Positions 1 to 7,400 of a stretch of DNA of 16,248 bases are shown here, one piece after another. The translations under genes and the position numbers were made by a program. Source of the DNA: JAQVQN01 sp964557205 (GTDB lineage Bacteria > Verrucomicrobiota > Kiritimatiellia > RFP12 > UBA1067); assembly GCA_964557205.1 (NCBI GenBank), contig CAZKZI010000069.1:1-16248 (forward strand), written 5' to 3'. Each line of letters starts with the position of its first letter. Position 1 is the first letter of the stretch. A model generated the notes under the pieces. The model was not told where the DNA came from. It did not search any database and worked only from the letters and a program-made list of their open reading frames with translations.

Positions 1-89
1 ACCTGCAAAATTAAGGGTTGTGAAAACAAGTTATAAGATATAAGAGAAACCCTCGTATTGCAACGTTAACTTTTGTCGCGAAAAGCGTC

Positions 90-119
90 TTGATAACGCA
101 CCCTACCCTAGCCTATAAT
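90..119 (+). promoter_or_regulatory. sigma70-type promoter of purD
   Basis: TTGATA (90-95), an 18-nt spacer and a perfect TATAAT (114-119). Only 8 nt separate the -10 from the purD ATG at 128, and no Shine-Dalgarno sequence is visible. Transcription would therefore start at or within a base or two of the start codon, giving a leaderless message. The remaining leftmost 90 nt hold no gene and no other signal I can support. Confidence 0.6.
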
Positions 120-127
120 TTTATCTC

Positions 128-1399
128 ATGAAAATTCTTGTAGTAGGCGGCGGCGGTAGGGAGCACGCCATAGTCTGGAGACTGTCGCAAGACTCCTGCC
201 GTCCCGCTATTTTTTGTGCCCCCGGCAACGCCGGGAGCGCGTCGCTTGCACATAACGTGCCTGTTGCGGCCGAGGATGTGCCTGGCCTGCTGGCCTGGGC
301 GGAAGAAAATCGCCCGGATCTAACCGTCGTCGGGCCGGAAGTGCCACTCTGCCACGGCATCACCGATGCCTTCAATGCCGCCGGTCTGCGCGTTTTCGGT
401 CCCAGCCAAGCCGCCGCCCGCATAGAGGGCAGCAAACTGTTCGCAAAGGAGATCATGGCCGCCGCCGGCGTGCCCGCCGCCAAGGCTCTCTCGTTCAATT
501 CCGCCGCAGCCGCCGAAGCGGCTCTCGATATTTTCACCTTGCCGATGGTCATCAAAGCGGACGGCTTGGCAGCCGGCAAAGGTGTCGTTATCGCCCGTAC
601 GCGCGGCGAGGCGGAAGCGGCCATCCGTTCGATGCTGATCGAGGACGCTTTCGGCCAGGCAGGCGAACGGATCTTGGTCGAAGAGTTTCTGGAGGGCGAG
701 GAGGCTTCCATCCTGGCGCTGGTCGACGGCAAGAACGTTGTGCTCCTGCCTCCGTCACAAGATCACAAGCGGGCTTTTGACAACGACCAAGGACCCAACA
801 CCGGCGGCATGGGCGCCTACACTCCAGCACCGGTCATCACCGACGCCATGATGCCGGTCATCAAGGACTCCATTATCCTTCCCGTGGTGCGTGAATTGGA
901 CAAACGCGGCATAGTCTACAAAGGCGTGCTTTACGCAGGGCTGATGATAACTGCGGACGGGATCAAGGTTCTGGAGTTCAACGCGCGTTTCGGCGATCCT
1001 GAAACCGAGGCAGTGCTGCCCCGCATCGGCGGCGACCTGATACCGGCGTTGCAAGCCTGTATCGACGGCACTCTGGACAGCAGCCTGATAAATATCAGAC
1101 CCGACGCGGCCGCGACCGTGATCATGGCGGCCGGCGGTTATCCCGGAAAGTATGCCAGGGGAACTGTCATCAAAGGTATCAAAGAAGCCTCAGCTAAACC
1201 GGACTGTTTTGTTTTTCACGCCGGGACCGCACTGCAAGACGACAAGGTCGTGACCGCCGGAGGTCGGGTGCTGGCCGTGACCGCCCTGGGGCCGGATCTG
1301 AAGACAGCAGTTGAGCGGGCTTACGCGGCAGTAGCCGAAATCACATTCGAAGGGGCGCACTTCCGCCGCGACATCGCGCACCTCGCCTTCAACCGTTAA
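128..1399 (+). CDS. purD: phosphoribosylamine-glycine ligase (GAR synthetase)
   Basis: Cytosolic ATP-grasp enzyme that joins glycine to 5-phosphoribosylamine, the second step of purine synthesis. At 423 residues it is full length for the family. The N-terminal Rossmann-like domain opens with MKILVVGGGGREHAI. The ATP-grasp core carries DGLAAGKGVVIA (about 145-156), an EGEEAS loop, then PSQDHKRAFDNDQGPNTGGMGAY and the metal-binding EFNARFGDPETEAVLP. The C-terminal part ends normally (HFRRDIAH). ATG 128 begins exactly at the conserved N-terminus and lacks a Shine-Dalgarno sequence, which fits the very close promoter. purE follows after 21 nt, so the two form an operon. Identification is secure. 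Confidence 0.97.
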   Translation: MKILVVGGGGREHAIVWRLSQDSCRPAIFCAPGNAGSASLAHNVPVAAEDVPGLLAWAEENRPDLTVVGPEVPLCHGITDAFNAAGLRVFGPSQAAARIEGSKLFAKEIMAAAGVPAAKALSFNSAAAAEAALDIFTLPMVIKADGLAAGKGVVIARTRGEAEAAIRSMLIEDAFGQAGERILVEEFLEGEEASILALVDGKNVVLLPPSQDHKRAFDNDQGPNTGGMGAYTPAPVITDAMMPVIKDSIILPVVRELDKRGIVYKGVLYAGLMITADGIKVLEFNARFGDPETEAVLPRIGGDLIPALQACIDGTLDSSLINIRPDAAATVIMAAGGYPGKYARGTVIKGIKEASAKPDCFVFHAGTALQDDKVVTAGGRVLAVTALGPDLKTAVERAYAAVAEITFEGAHFRRDIAHLAFNR

Positions 1400-1420
1400 C
1401 CTAAAACAAGGAACATAATC

Positions 1421-1921
1421 ATGTCCACACCCCTAGTCGGCATCATAATGGGCAGCGATTCGGACTGGCCGCTCATGCAGAAGGCTGCTGAAACCCTAAA
1501 ATCTTTCGGCGTGGCTTTTGAGGTCCGAGTGATCTCGGCACACCGCACACCGGAAATCGCCAGCGATTACGCGGCCACTGCGGAAGCCCGCGGGCTGAAG
1601 CTGCTCATCGCTGCAGCAGGTGGCGCGGCGCATCTCGGCGGTGTTCTGGCTGCACATACCGTGCTGCCGGTCATCGGCATACCTGTAGCGGGTGGAGCCC
1701 TCAGCGGCCTCGACGCGCTATATGCCACGCTTCAAATGCCGGCCGGCATTCCGGTGGCGACCGTCACCCTCGGCAACGCCGGACCTGTCAACGCGGCTCT
1801 CTTGGCAGTACAGATTCTCGGCACAGCCGACTCGAACCTGCGCACGAAGTTCCACGACTATAAGGCTGTTCTGAAAAAGAAGGTTGCGGACGGCAACGCC
1901 AAGGTCAACGCTTCCCTCTGA
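1421..1921 (+). CDS. purE: N5-carboxyaminoimidazole ribonucleotide mutase
   Basis: Class I PurE, which shifts the carboxyl group of N5-CAIR to give CAIR in purine synthesis; it works as a homo-octamer in the cytosol. The 166 residues are normal length. Signature stretches are GSDSDWPLM (about 11-19), ISAHRTPE (39-46), AAAGGAAHLGG (about 64-74) and LQMPAGIPVATV. HLGG stands where HLPG is usual. AAGGAA (1408-1413) sits 7 nt before the ATG. Class I enzymes need PurK to make N5-CAIR; no purK lies in this window. The TGA stop directly abuts the stop of the opposing kinase gene, with no intergenic bases and no terminator hairpin between them. Confidence 0.96.
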   Translation: MSTPLVGIIMGSDSDWPLMQKAAETLKSFGVAFEVRVISAHRTPEIASDYAATAEARGLKLLIAAAGGAAHLGGVLAAHTVLPVIGIPVAGGALSGLDALYATLQMPAGIPVATVTLGNAGPVNAALLAVQILGTADSNLRTKFHDYKAVLKKKVADGNAKVNASL

Positions 1922-3031
1922 TCACAGTTGGTCGAGCAAACCGCGGATCATGCGCTCGCGGGATTCGATCGACTCACAAAGTCGGAACTGCACGCGCGCA
2001 CGGTTCAGGTTCTGTTCCGGATGGAGGATCTTGAAGTATACGCTGCCAGCCAGATAATCCTGGAAGAACCTTAACCCAAGCTCGAAGGTGATCAGGCGTA
2101 TTGAATCATAAAGATACTTTCTGTCAGCGTCAGTCAAAAATTTGCGTGCGTTTTCAATGTACCCTTTACAGAAAGCCTGGCACAGGTCGAGATCGAAAAC
2201 CACCTTGTTCAGGTTCGGTTCCTCCTCGCCAACATGATTGCAGATCGATCGCAAGGCATCGCCGAAATCATAATGGATCAAACCGGGTGCCACAGTGTCC
2301 AGGTCGATCATAGCCGTGCCCTTGCCAGTGTAGTCGTCAATCATGATGTTGTTGACCTTGGGGTCTCCATGCATCATGCGTAATTTAAGTTCCCCGTCCT
2401 CTAGGGCTTTCTGCAAAGTGGCGGCGAACCCCCGGCGCGCTTCAATGAACATCGCCATGCGGCGCGCCTCCATCGAGGCGTTCATGCGCTTCTCTGCCAA
2501 CGCTTCATTTTCAAGCATGTCGTCATACTTTGCCAGATAGCCTGGCGTGACATGAAAGCCAGGCAAGGGATCGATCACCGTGCCGGTGTCGAGGTCTGAA
2601 ACCAGCCAGTGAAAATGACCCAGCACCGCCCCGCACTCAGCCGCATGCTCGGTTCCTTGCGCCTCGTCAAAGGCCGTGGCCGAAGAGATTTTAGTGATGA
2701 CCCGCCAAACGTCTCCCGATTCATCCACAAAAAAATCCTTGCCGTCGCGTGTCGGAACTATTCTGGGCATCTGCCATACCCGGTCCGCCTGATCACCTTC
2801 GGCCTCGAGCCGCGGATGTACATGTGCCGTTAGTTGCCGCAGGTTATGCATGATCGCGGTCGGCTTTGGAAAAACATTACGGTTAATGCGCTGTAATATC
2901 ACCTGTTCTTCCGCGAAAGTGTTGCGGAATATCGCCAGGAAAGTATCGTTGACATTGCCGTTCCCAGTCGGATGGATCGTGACCATCCTACCGGAAACAT
3001 CAAATTCGTTCATCAGCAAGGACAATTCCAT
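1922..3031 (-). CDS. NahK-like sugar 1-kinase (aminoglycoside phosphotransferase fold)
   Basis: A 369-residue kinase of the APH/choline-kinase-like fold. It most resembles N-acetylhexosamine 1-kinase (NahK/LnpB), which phosphorylates GlcNAc or GalNAc at C1 in host-glycan salvage. Visible features are the nucleotide loop GNGNVNDTF (about 23-31), the catalytic loop HGDPKVNNIM (221-230, Asp223 the likely base), IDLDTV (242-247) and the metal-binding DFGD (255-258). The C-terminal FLxDYLxGxxYF pattern and length also match NahK. AAGGAG (3044-3039) is 7 nt from ATG 3031. ATG 3034 is 4 nt away and ATG 3061 has no such site, so 3031 is preferred. It is divergent from the TonB receptor, consistent with joint control of a glycan locus. 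Substrate specificity is inferred; other sugars remain possible. Confidence 0.8.
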   Translation of the reverse strand: MELSLLMNEFDVSGRMVTIHPTGNGNVNDTFLAIFRNTFAEEQVILQRINRNVFPKPTAIMHNLRQLTAHVHPRLEAEGDQADRVWQMPRIVPTRDGKDFFVDESGDVWRVITKISSATAFDEAQGTEHAAECGAVLGHFHWLVSDLDTGTVIDPLPGFHVTPGYLAKYDDMLENEALAEKRMNASMEARRMAMFIEARRGFAATLQKALEDGELKLRMMHGDPKVNNIMIDDYTGKGTAMIDLDTVAPGLIHYDFGDALRSICNHVGEEEPNLNKVVFDLDLCQAFCKGYIENARKFLTDADRKYLYDSIRLITFELGLRFFQDYLAGSVYFKILHPEQNLNRARVQFRLCESIESRERMIRGLLDQL

Positions 3032-3131
3032 CATCGTTCTCCTTAATACATGCAACCCCATAAACTTTTTAGAGTTTCACGGTTTAGCCCAAAAATCGCA
3101 ATAAAATATTTCACCTAACGCGGGAAAGGGC

Positions 3132-3231
3132 NNNNNNNNNNNNNNNNNNNNNNNNNNNNNNNNNNNNNNNNNNNNNNNNNNNNNNNNNNNNNNNNNNNNN
3201 NNNNNNNNNNNNNNNNNNNNNNNNNNNNNNN
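3132..3231. other. assembly gap (100 N)
   Basis: Exactly 100 undetermined bases, a conventional scaffold-gap length, so the real distance is unknown. It lies in the divergent region between the NahK-like kinase and the TonB receptor. It hides most of their shared regulatory region and could conceal a short gene. Confidence 0.97.
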
Positions 3232-3239
3232 AAATGCCA

Positions 3240-3269
3240 TTGACAATAGGTGCGGCGCGCGGCTATTTT
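3240..3269 (+). promoter_or_regulatory. candidate promoter of the TonB receptor
   Basis: A perfect TTGACA (3240-3245), an 18-nt spacer and TATTTT (3264-3269). Seven nt separate this -10 from ATG 3277, which would make the mRNA leaderless. If real, it overlaps and argues against the GTG start at 3250. The signal begins 8 nt after the assembly gap, so its upstream context is unseen. Confidence 0.45.
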
Positions 3270-3276
3270 GATCCGC

Positions 3277-5094
3277 ATGCGTTTTTTTCGCGCAAAACAA
3301 AAAATAGGCGAATTATGGAAAGAAGTCGCGGCAACTGGGCTGATTTGCCTCGTTTTCAGTGGTGTGGCAAACACTTTGGCCGGAGTATCAAACATCGTTG
3401 TTGAAGTCGAGGCATCGTCCCTTGCAGATCACGACGTCGTCAAGAGCGTGATGCAAGACCTGCCTGCGGTCCGTCTGCGCGGGCAGGGTGTCGGCAATCC
3501 GCAGGCGGACCTTTCGATCCGCGGATCGTCATTCAACAACGCTGGCCTGCTTTTGAATGGCGTGACTTTGCGTAATGCACAGACCGAGCACTGGCACGCG
3601 GATCTTCCGCTGCCGGCCGCCTGGTTACGTACGCCCGAGGTCCTTACCGGCCTCGACCGTTTCAGGTCCGCTTCAGGCCATCCTTCCGGTTCAATCAGTC
3701 TGGAGCTGTCACCCATACTCGAAGACTCGCGTACGGCCACGCTCGGCGCAGGGAGCAAAGAACTGTTGATAGGCGAATGGAACGCCACGGCAGTTTCGGA
3801 GCTGCCGGGCCGTACGGTTGGCGCTTCGGCCTTTCTCTCTTTTTATGACATAGCACAGACAGACCGGCACAGTGACAATCATCTGACGCGGGCAGAGACC
3901 GGCGGGCGCTTGAGTGCGGTAAGTGAGCGTGTGCAGGGCGACCTGTTGACATCCATATCGTGGCGCGAATTCGGTGCCCGCGGTTTTTACGGCACCGATC
4001 CGGCATATCCCGCGTTGGAACGGTTGCGCGACACGCTGCTGGCCGGCTCATTGCGCTTCACCGGCGATCCGCAGGAACCCGCCTCCATATCCGCGGTCTG
4101 GCGGCGTACCGACGACACCTATTGGCTCGACCGCCACAAGCGTGATTTTTATCATAACGAACACACGACCGATTTCGCTGGGTTGCACGGATATATACGG
4201 CATCAGTTAAGCGACAGCATTTTCATGGATTTGCGCGGTGACGGTGATTTTGAAAGTATCCGCAGCCGAGCTTTGGGCGACCATGACCGTGCCCACACTT
4301 CACTGGCTTTAATGCCCGGTGTTTTCTTTGATGATCTGCTCGTGACGGCGGGCGGCTCATTCGACGCGTTCAGCGATTATTCGCCGGTTTGGTTGCCTGC
4401 TGCTGGAGTTGAATGGCTTTTACTCGATACGCAAAGCATATTCTTGTCATACACTGAGGCGGTGCGCCAGCCTTCATACACAGAATTGAACTATGAGTCG
4501 CCGAACTCTTTAGGCAACGCCGGGTTAGGTCTGCAAAAGATGCGGACAGCCGAGGCCGGTTACAAGGGCGACAGCGGCATCGCAATGTGGCGGATAACTT
4601 TTTTCTGGGAAAAGGGGCAGGATGTGGTGGACTGGATCAAAGCCTCGCGAAACGGGCGCTGGACCGCGGTTAACCTATCCGATGTCACGACGGCCGGCCT
4701 GACCGCCGATGGCAGGGTCACAATTTCCGGCGACACCGATTTGGCGGCGGACCTGCTGGTCATACGTAAAGAGTGCGGCAACAAGTATTACGCCAGCCGT
4801 TATGTAATGGACTATCCGGAACTGGACGCGGGGTTGACCTTGCGGCACCGTTTAGGCGACGGCCTGGTGCTAATGCTACGGCAGGGGTGGGCAAAATTCG
4901 CGGACAATGCCTTCCGCGGCAATGATGAATGGATGATAGACACAGGCATATATCTGCGCTGGCATCCACCGAAATTCAAAAAAATCATTGCAAATTTCGG
5001 CGTCCAGAATCTTTTCAACGATGATTTCCAGGTTTATGCGGGACAGATGCGCGCCGGACGCAGCCTTTACGGAGCCGTGACCTACAACTGGTGA
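3277..5094 (+). CDS. TonB-dependent outer-membrane receptor
   Basis: A small TonB-dependent receptor of 605 residues from ATG 3277, or 614 from GTG 3250. It would import a scarce solute through the outer membrane using TonB/ExbBD energy. A basic N-terminus and hydrophobic stretch (VAATGLICLVFSGVANTLAG) form a signal peptide. The plug domain (about 50-145) has ADLSIRGSSFNNAGLLLNGV and a PEVLTGLDRFRSASGHPSGS segment. The rest is alternating beta-barrel sequence. Near the C-terminus, FGVQNLFNDDF is a typical last-strand motif, and the chain ends in an aromatic residue (VTYNW) as outer-membrane insertion requires. There is no carboxypeptidase-regulatory-like N-terminal extension and no SusD partner, so it is not a SusC-type receptor. 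The sialidase-like gene downstream and the sugar kinase opposite suggest a glycan fragment as ligand, but this is inference. The start is uncertain because of the gap. Confidence 0.85.
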   Translation: MRFFRAKQKIGELWKEVAATGLICLVFSGVANTLAGVSNIVVEVEASSLADHDVVKSVMQDLPAVRLRGQGVGNPQADLSIRGSSFNNAGLLLNGVTLRNAQTEHWHADLPLPAAWLRTPEVLTGLDRFRSASGHPSGSISLELSPILEDSRTATLGAGSKELLIGEWNATAVSELPGRTVGASAFLSFYDIAQTDRHSDNHLTRAETGGRLSAVSERVQGDLLTSISWREFGARGFYGTDPAYPALERLRDTLLAGSLRFTGDPQEPASISAVWRRTDDTYWLDRHKRDFYHNEHTTDFAGLHGYIRHQLSDSIFMDLRGDGDFESIRSRALGDHDRAHTSLALMPGVFFDDLLVTAGGSFDAFSDYSPVWLPAAGVEWLLLDTQSIFLSYTEAVRQPSYTELNYESPNSLGNAGLGLQKMRTAEAGYKGDSGIAMWRITFFWEKGQDVVDWIKASRNGRWTAVNLSDVTTAGLTADGRVTISGDTDLAADLLVIRKECGNKYYASRYVMDYPELDAGLTLRHRLGDGLVLMLRQGWAKFADNAFRGNDEWMIDTGIYLRWHPPKFKKIIANFGVQNLFNDDFQVYAGQMRAGRSLYGAVTYNW

Positions 5095-5198
5095 AAATTA
5101 AAGATGACGGTACAACGTTTTAAAAAATACGTGTCAACGTGCGAGCAAAAACGGAATTTATGAGAGAGTGAGGGAAAGCAAACCTGTATGTGCAATAT

Positions 5199-5212
5199 AT
5201 TACAATTGTAAT
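5199..5212. promoter_or_regulatory. 14-bp palindrome upstream of the sialidase-like gene
   Basis: ATTACAATTGTAAT is a perfect palindrome in the 199-nt region between the receptor and the sialidase-like gene, 81 nt before its preferred ATG. A TATACT hexamer (5243-5248) lies downstream without a convincing -35. The palindrome is a plausible operator, but AT-rich palindromes of this size also arise by chance. Confidence 0.3.
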
Positions 5213-5293
5213 TAAATGAGCGTTTTACTGGCTCGTTTGGCGTATACTTCAAATTGGTTGGGCATTTACGGTTTATCAAAGGAAACGAATGAT

Positions 5294-7126
5294 ATGAAAC
5301 GGATAACCTTGGGCACCATTCTTTTTTGTTTTTTTATAATCTCTCATACCTATTCGGATTCGCGGTTGATAGGACTGTGGTCAATGAACGAAGAGCCGGA
5401 CGCGATCGTGCTGCACGATGAGTCGGGGAATGGGCGCGAAGCGATATTAGACGGTGATGCATCCATCCAAGAGGGCTTGTTCGGGCGGGCGGCATATTTT
5501 CCTGACACGGGAAGAGCCAATGGCGCCGCGACCATCACTTTACCGGCATTGTCCAATATGACGATCGCGGCTTGGATTTACTATACCGGTGCCACCAACA
5601 AAGCGCCGCGGATTATCGATGCGCCAGCGTTTGCCCTAGTACTCAATCCCCTGTCGTCGACGACGCCGATTCAATTCAACATCAACGCAGCCACAACAGG
5701 CTGGTGGCGGCCTTCTTTCACAGGTTTTACGTCCAACAGATGGATACATGTCGCGGTGACATACGGCTACGTGTCCACGAACAGCGTGCCGAATTTCTAC
5801 ATCTACGGCCACCGTCAGGAACTGGTGTCCGGTGCCCTCCCGTCCACGCCGAACTTCAGGGCAGGGACAGCCGTGATTGGAAACGTGGGGGGAAGAGCGC
5901 GCGTGTTGGGGGGCAAGATCGATGACCTGCGGATATATGACAGGGTTTTGACCGACCGAGAGATCAATGCGCTGGCCATAACCCGCTTGCCGTATACCGA
6001 ACCCGGACAGGAACCAAAATCGCGTCGGACACTGATCAATGGTGCGTTTGTACATCAGAAGCGGGCGGACATCGTGTGGACAAAAATATTGTGTAAACAG
6101 CCCGACAGGTATATCGGCTGGCCAACGGTTTGCATGGGCAGGAACGGCACGCTGTTCGCGGTTTTCTCTGGCGATCGCGACAAACACGTCTGCCCATGGG
6201 GTAAAGTTCAACTGGTGACGAGCACGGATCAGGGCGAGACCTGGAGCGCGGAAAGGATTATTGGCAACACCCCGTTGGACGACCGCGACGCGGGGATAGT
6301 GGAACTCCCAAACGGCGAACTGTTGGTGACATGGTTTACCTCCCGTGCCTACGAAGCGAGTATTCGCGACCGTTCCAAACTCAAAGCGGACAGTCCGAGG
6401 TTTTACTGGTGGCTGCATGATGAGAAACTGTCCTCGGCCACTAAAAAGCAATGGATGGGTCTTTTTGAAGTCAGATCAGGTGACGGGGGAAAAACATGGA
6501 CTTCACCAAAGTCAATCTCCGGGATCAGAGGCACAACGCCGCACGGGCCGGTGTTGCTCAAAGACGGACGGCTTCTTTATTTTGGACGTCATTTCGACAA
6601 ACTGACCTTCATCACAGTCGCCGAATCGATCGACTTGGGCAAAACCTGGCAACATCTGGCGGATATCGTGCCATTGCCGGAAGAACACCTGCCGATGATG
6701 TTCCATGAACCGTATGCCATCGAGACCGACGACGGTCGAATCGTGGTGCAGGTGCGCTACCACGGTAAGGACAACTGTCTGCGGCAGTCGGAAAGCGCAG
6801 ACGGTGGCAAGACCTGGAGCGTGATGAAAAAAACTGGCATGGCCGGACTGCCCCCGTACTTGATCAAGCTGCGCGATGGGAAACTGGTGACGGTCTACGG
6901 ACGGCGGTTCGGTCCAGGATTCGGCGAATACGCCTGCATCAGCGACGATCAGGGACGCACATGGGACGTGGCTAACGAGATCAAACTGACAGGGCACTTT
7001 GACGGCGATCTGGGTTATCCCACGTCGGTCGAGTTGAAAGACGGTTCGATTCTGACGGTTTATTATCAAGCTGACGTAAAGGGAGATAAGCCCTGCCTGA
7101 TGGGTACGCGGTGGCGGATAAAATAA
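5294..7126 (+). CDS. secreted LamG-domain sialidase-superfamily (BNR/Asp-box) protein
   Basis: A 610-residue exported protein. The signal peptide is MKRITLGTILFCFFIISHTYS. A LamG/concanavalin-type beta-sandwich follows (about 22-225; LWSMNEE, FNGRA-like GLFGRAAYF, KIDDLRIYDRVLTDREI). A sialidase-type beta-propeller (about 270-605) carries five Asp boxes: STDQGETW (310), SGDGGKTW (395), SIDLGKTW (445), SADGGKTW (501) and SDDQGRTW (550). Such proteins typically cleave terminal sialic acid from host glycans. However, the usual (F/Y)RIP motif is replaced by RYIGWPTV, so sialidase activity is not assured. HEPYAIE, VQVRYH, TVYYQ and the terminal TRWRIK may supply acidic, arginine and tyrosine residues. 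AAAGGA (5278-5283) is 10 nt from ATG 5294, where the signal peptide starts. An in-frame ATG at 5216 would bury the signal peptide and is rejected. Likely periplasmic or extracellular. Confidence 0.8.
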   Translation: MKRITLGTILFCFFIISHTYSDSRLIGLWSMNEEPDAIVLHDESGNGREAILDGDASIQEGLFGRAAYFPDTGRANGAATITLPALSNMTIAAWIYYTGATNKAPRIIDAPAFALVLNPLSSTTPIQFNINAATTGWWRPSFTGFTSNRWIHVAVTYGYVSTNSVPNFYIYGHRQELVSGALPSTPNFRAGTAVIGNVGGRARVLGGKIDDLRIYDRVLTDREINALAITRLPYTEPGQEPKSRRTLINGAFVHQKRADIVWTKILCKQPDRYIGWPTVCMGRNGTLFAVFSGDRDKHVCPWGKVQLVTSTDQGETWSAERIIGNTPLDDRDAGIVELPNGELLVTWFTSRAYEASIRDRSKLKADSPRFYWWLHDEKLSSATKKQWMGLFEVRSGDGGKTWTSPKSISGIRGTTPHGPVLLKDGRLLYFGRHFDKLTFITVAESIDLGKTWQHLADIVPLPEEHLPMMFHEPYAIETDDGRIVVQVRYHGKDNCLRQSESADGGKTWSVMKKTGMAGLPPYLIKLRDGKLVTVYGRRFGPGFGEYACISDDQGRTWDVANEIKLTGHFDGDLGYPTSVELKDGSILTVYYQADVKGDKPCLMGTRWRIK

Positions 7127-7159
7127 TATTTTGTGCGTTTTCCGCTGTACCCAATTATC

Positions 7160-7193
7160 TCTTGTCTGAGAGAACATGTTCTCTCAGACAAGA
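7160..7193. other. 34-bp perfect palindrome
   Basis: Arms TCTTGTCTGAGAGAACA and its exact reverse complement meet with no loop, 33 nt after the sialidase-like stop. As RNA it would form a strong hairpin and could end transcription. But it is followed by AAAAATC rather than a U-tract on the plus strand, so it is not a textbook terminator. As DNA it could be a two-fold operator site. Functional assignment is open. Confidence 0.6.
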
Positions 7194-7242
7194 AAAATCA
7201 GATTTCGACAGAAATATGAGGCCTTACTGAATTCTGACTTCA

Positions 7243-7273
7243 GGGTGCGATTCGACTTTATTGAATCGCACCC
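7243..7273. repeat. 31-nt hairpin repeat, copy A
   Basis: The 11-bp perfect inverted repeat GGGTGCGATTC / GAATCGCACCC encloses the 9-nt loop GACTTTATT. A related element lies at 10173-10203, with 26 of 31 positions identical including loop positions, so this is a repeated element and not a chance hairpin. Both copies lie downstream of a plus-strand gene and upstream of the next promoter. Neither has an immediate U-tract. REP-like element, possibly with a terminator or mRNA-end role. Confidence 0.65.
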
Positions 7274-7300
7274 GCATTTCACCTTTTTGACCGGATTGTA

Positions 7301-7330
7301 TTGACAATTCAACGGCCGGTTGTTGATAAT
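7301..7330 (+). promoter_or_regulatory. sigma70-type promoter of the MFS transporter
   Basis: TTGACA (7301-7306), an 18-nt spacer and GATAAT (7325-7330) lie about 70 nt before the start codon. The transporter therefore has its own promoter in addition to any readthrough. The spacer holds a short dyad, CAAC-N5-GTTG (7310-7322), that might bind a regulator; this is weak evidence. Confidence 0.6.
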
Positions 7331-7400
7331 AACGACACTGAGTGTGAATCTTCCCGCTCATTGATATTAGAGTTGTCACTAATTAAAAACGGAGTACATG

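Noticed and set aside
58..74. PurR-like operator upstream of purD (GCAACGTTAAC)
   Set aside because: Only a partial match to the enterobacterial PurR site; that regulator is not expected in this lineage.
121..732. Long reading frame antisense to purD
   Set aside because: It is the opposite strand of a secure gene in codon-biased DNA, has low-complexity Ser/Ala/Arg-rich composition and no recognisable domain.
3250..3276. GTG start for the TonB receptor
   Set aside because: No ribosome binding site is seen and it overlaps the likely promoter; ATG 3277 fits better, though the adjacent gap leaves some doubt.
5216..5293. Upstream in-frame start of the sialidase-like gene
   Set aside because: It would put 26 residues before a clear signal peptide and lacks a ribosome binding site, whereas ATG 5294 has AAAGGA upstream.
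5636..6451. 271-codon antisense frame inside the sialidase-like gene
   Set aside because: It overlaps a gene with signal peptide and five Asp boxes on the plus strand; the antisense product has no recognisable motif.
7160..7193. LexA box in the palindrome core GAACATGTTC
   Set aside because: The spacing of GAAC and GTTC (2 nt) differs from the Bacillus-type box (4 nt), and the neighbours are glycan genes, not SOS genes.
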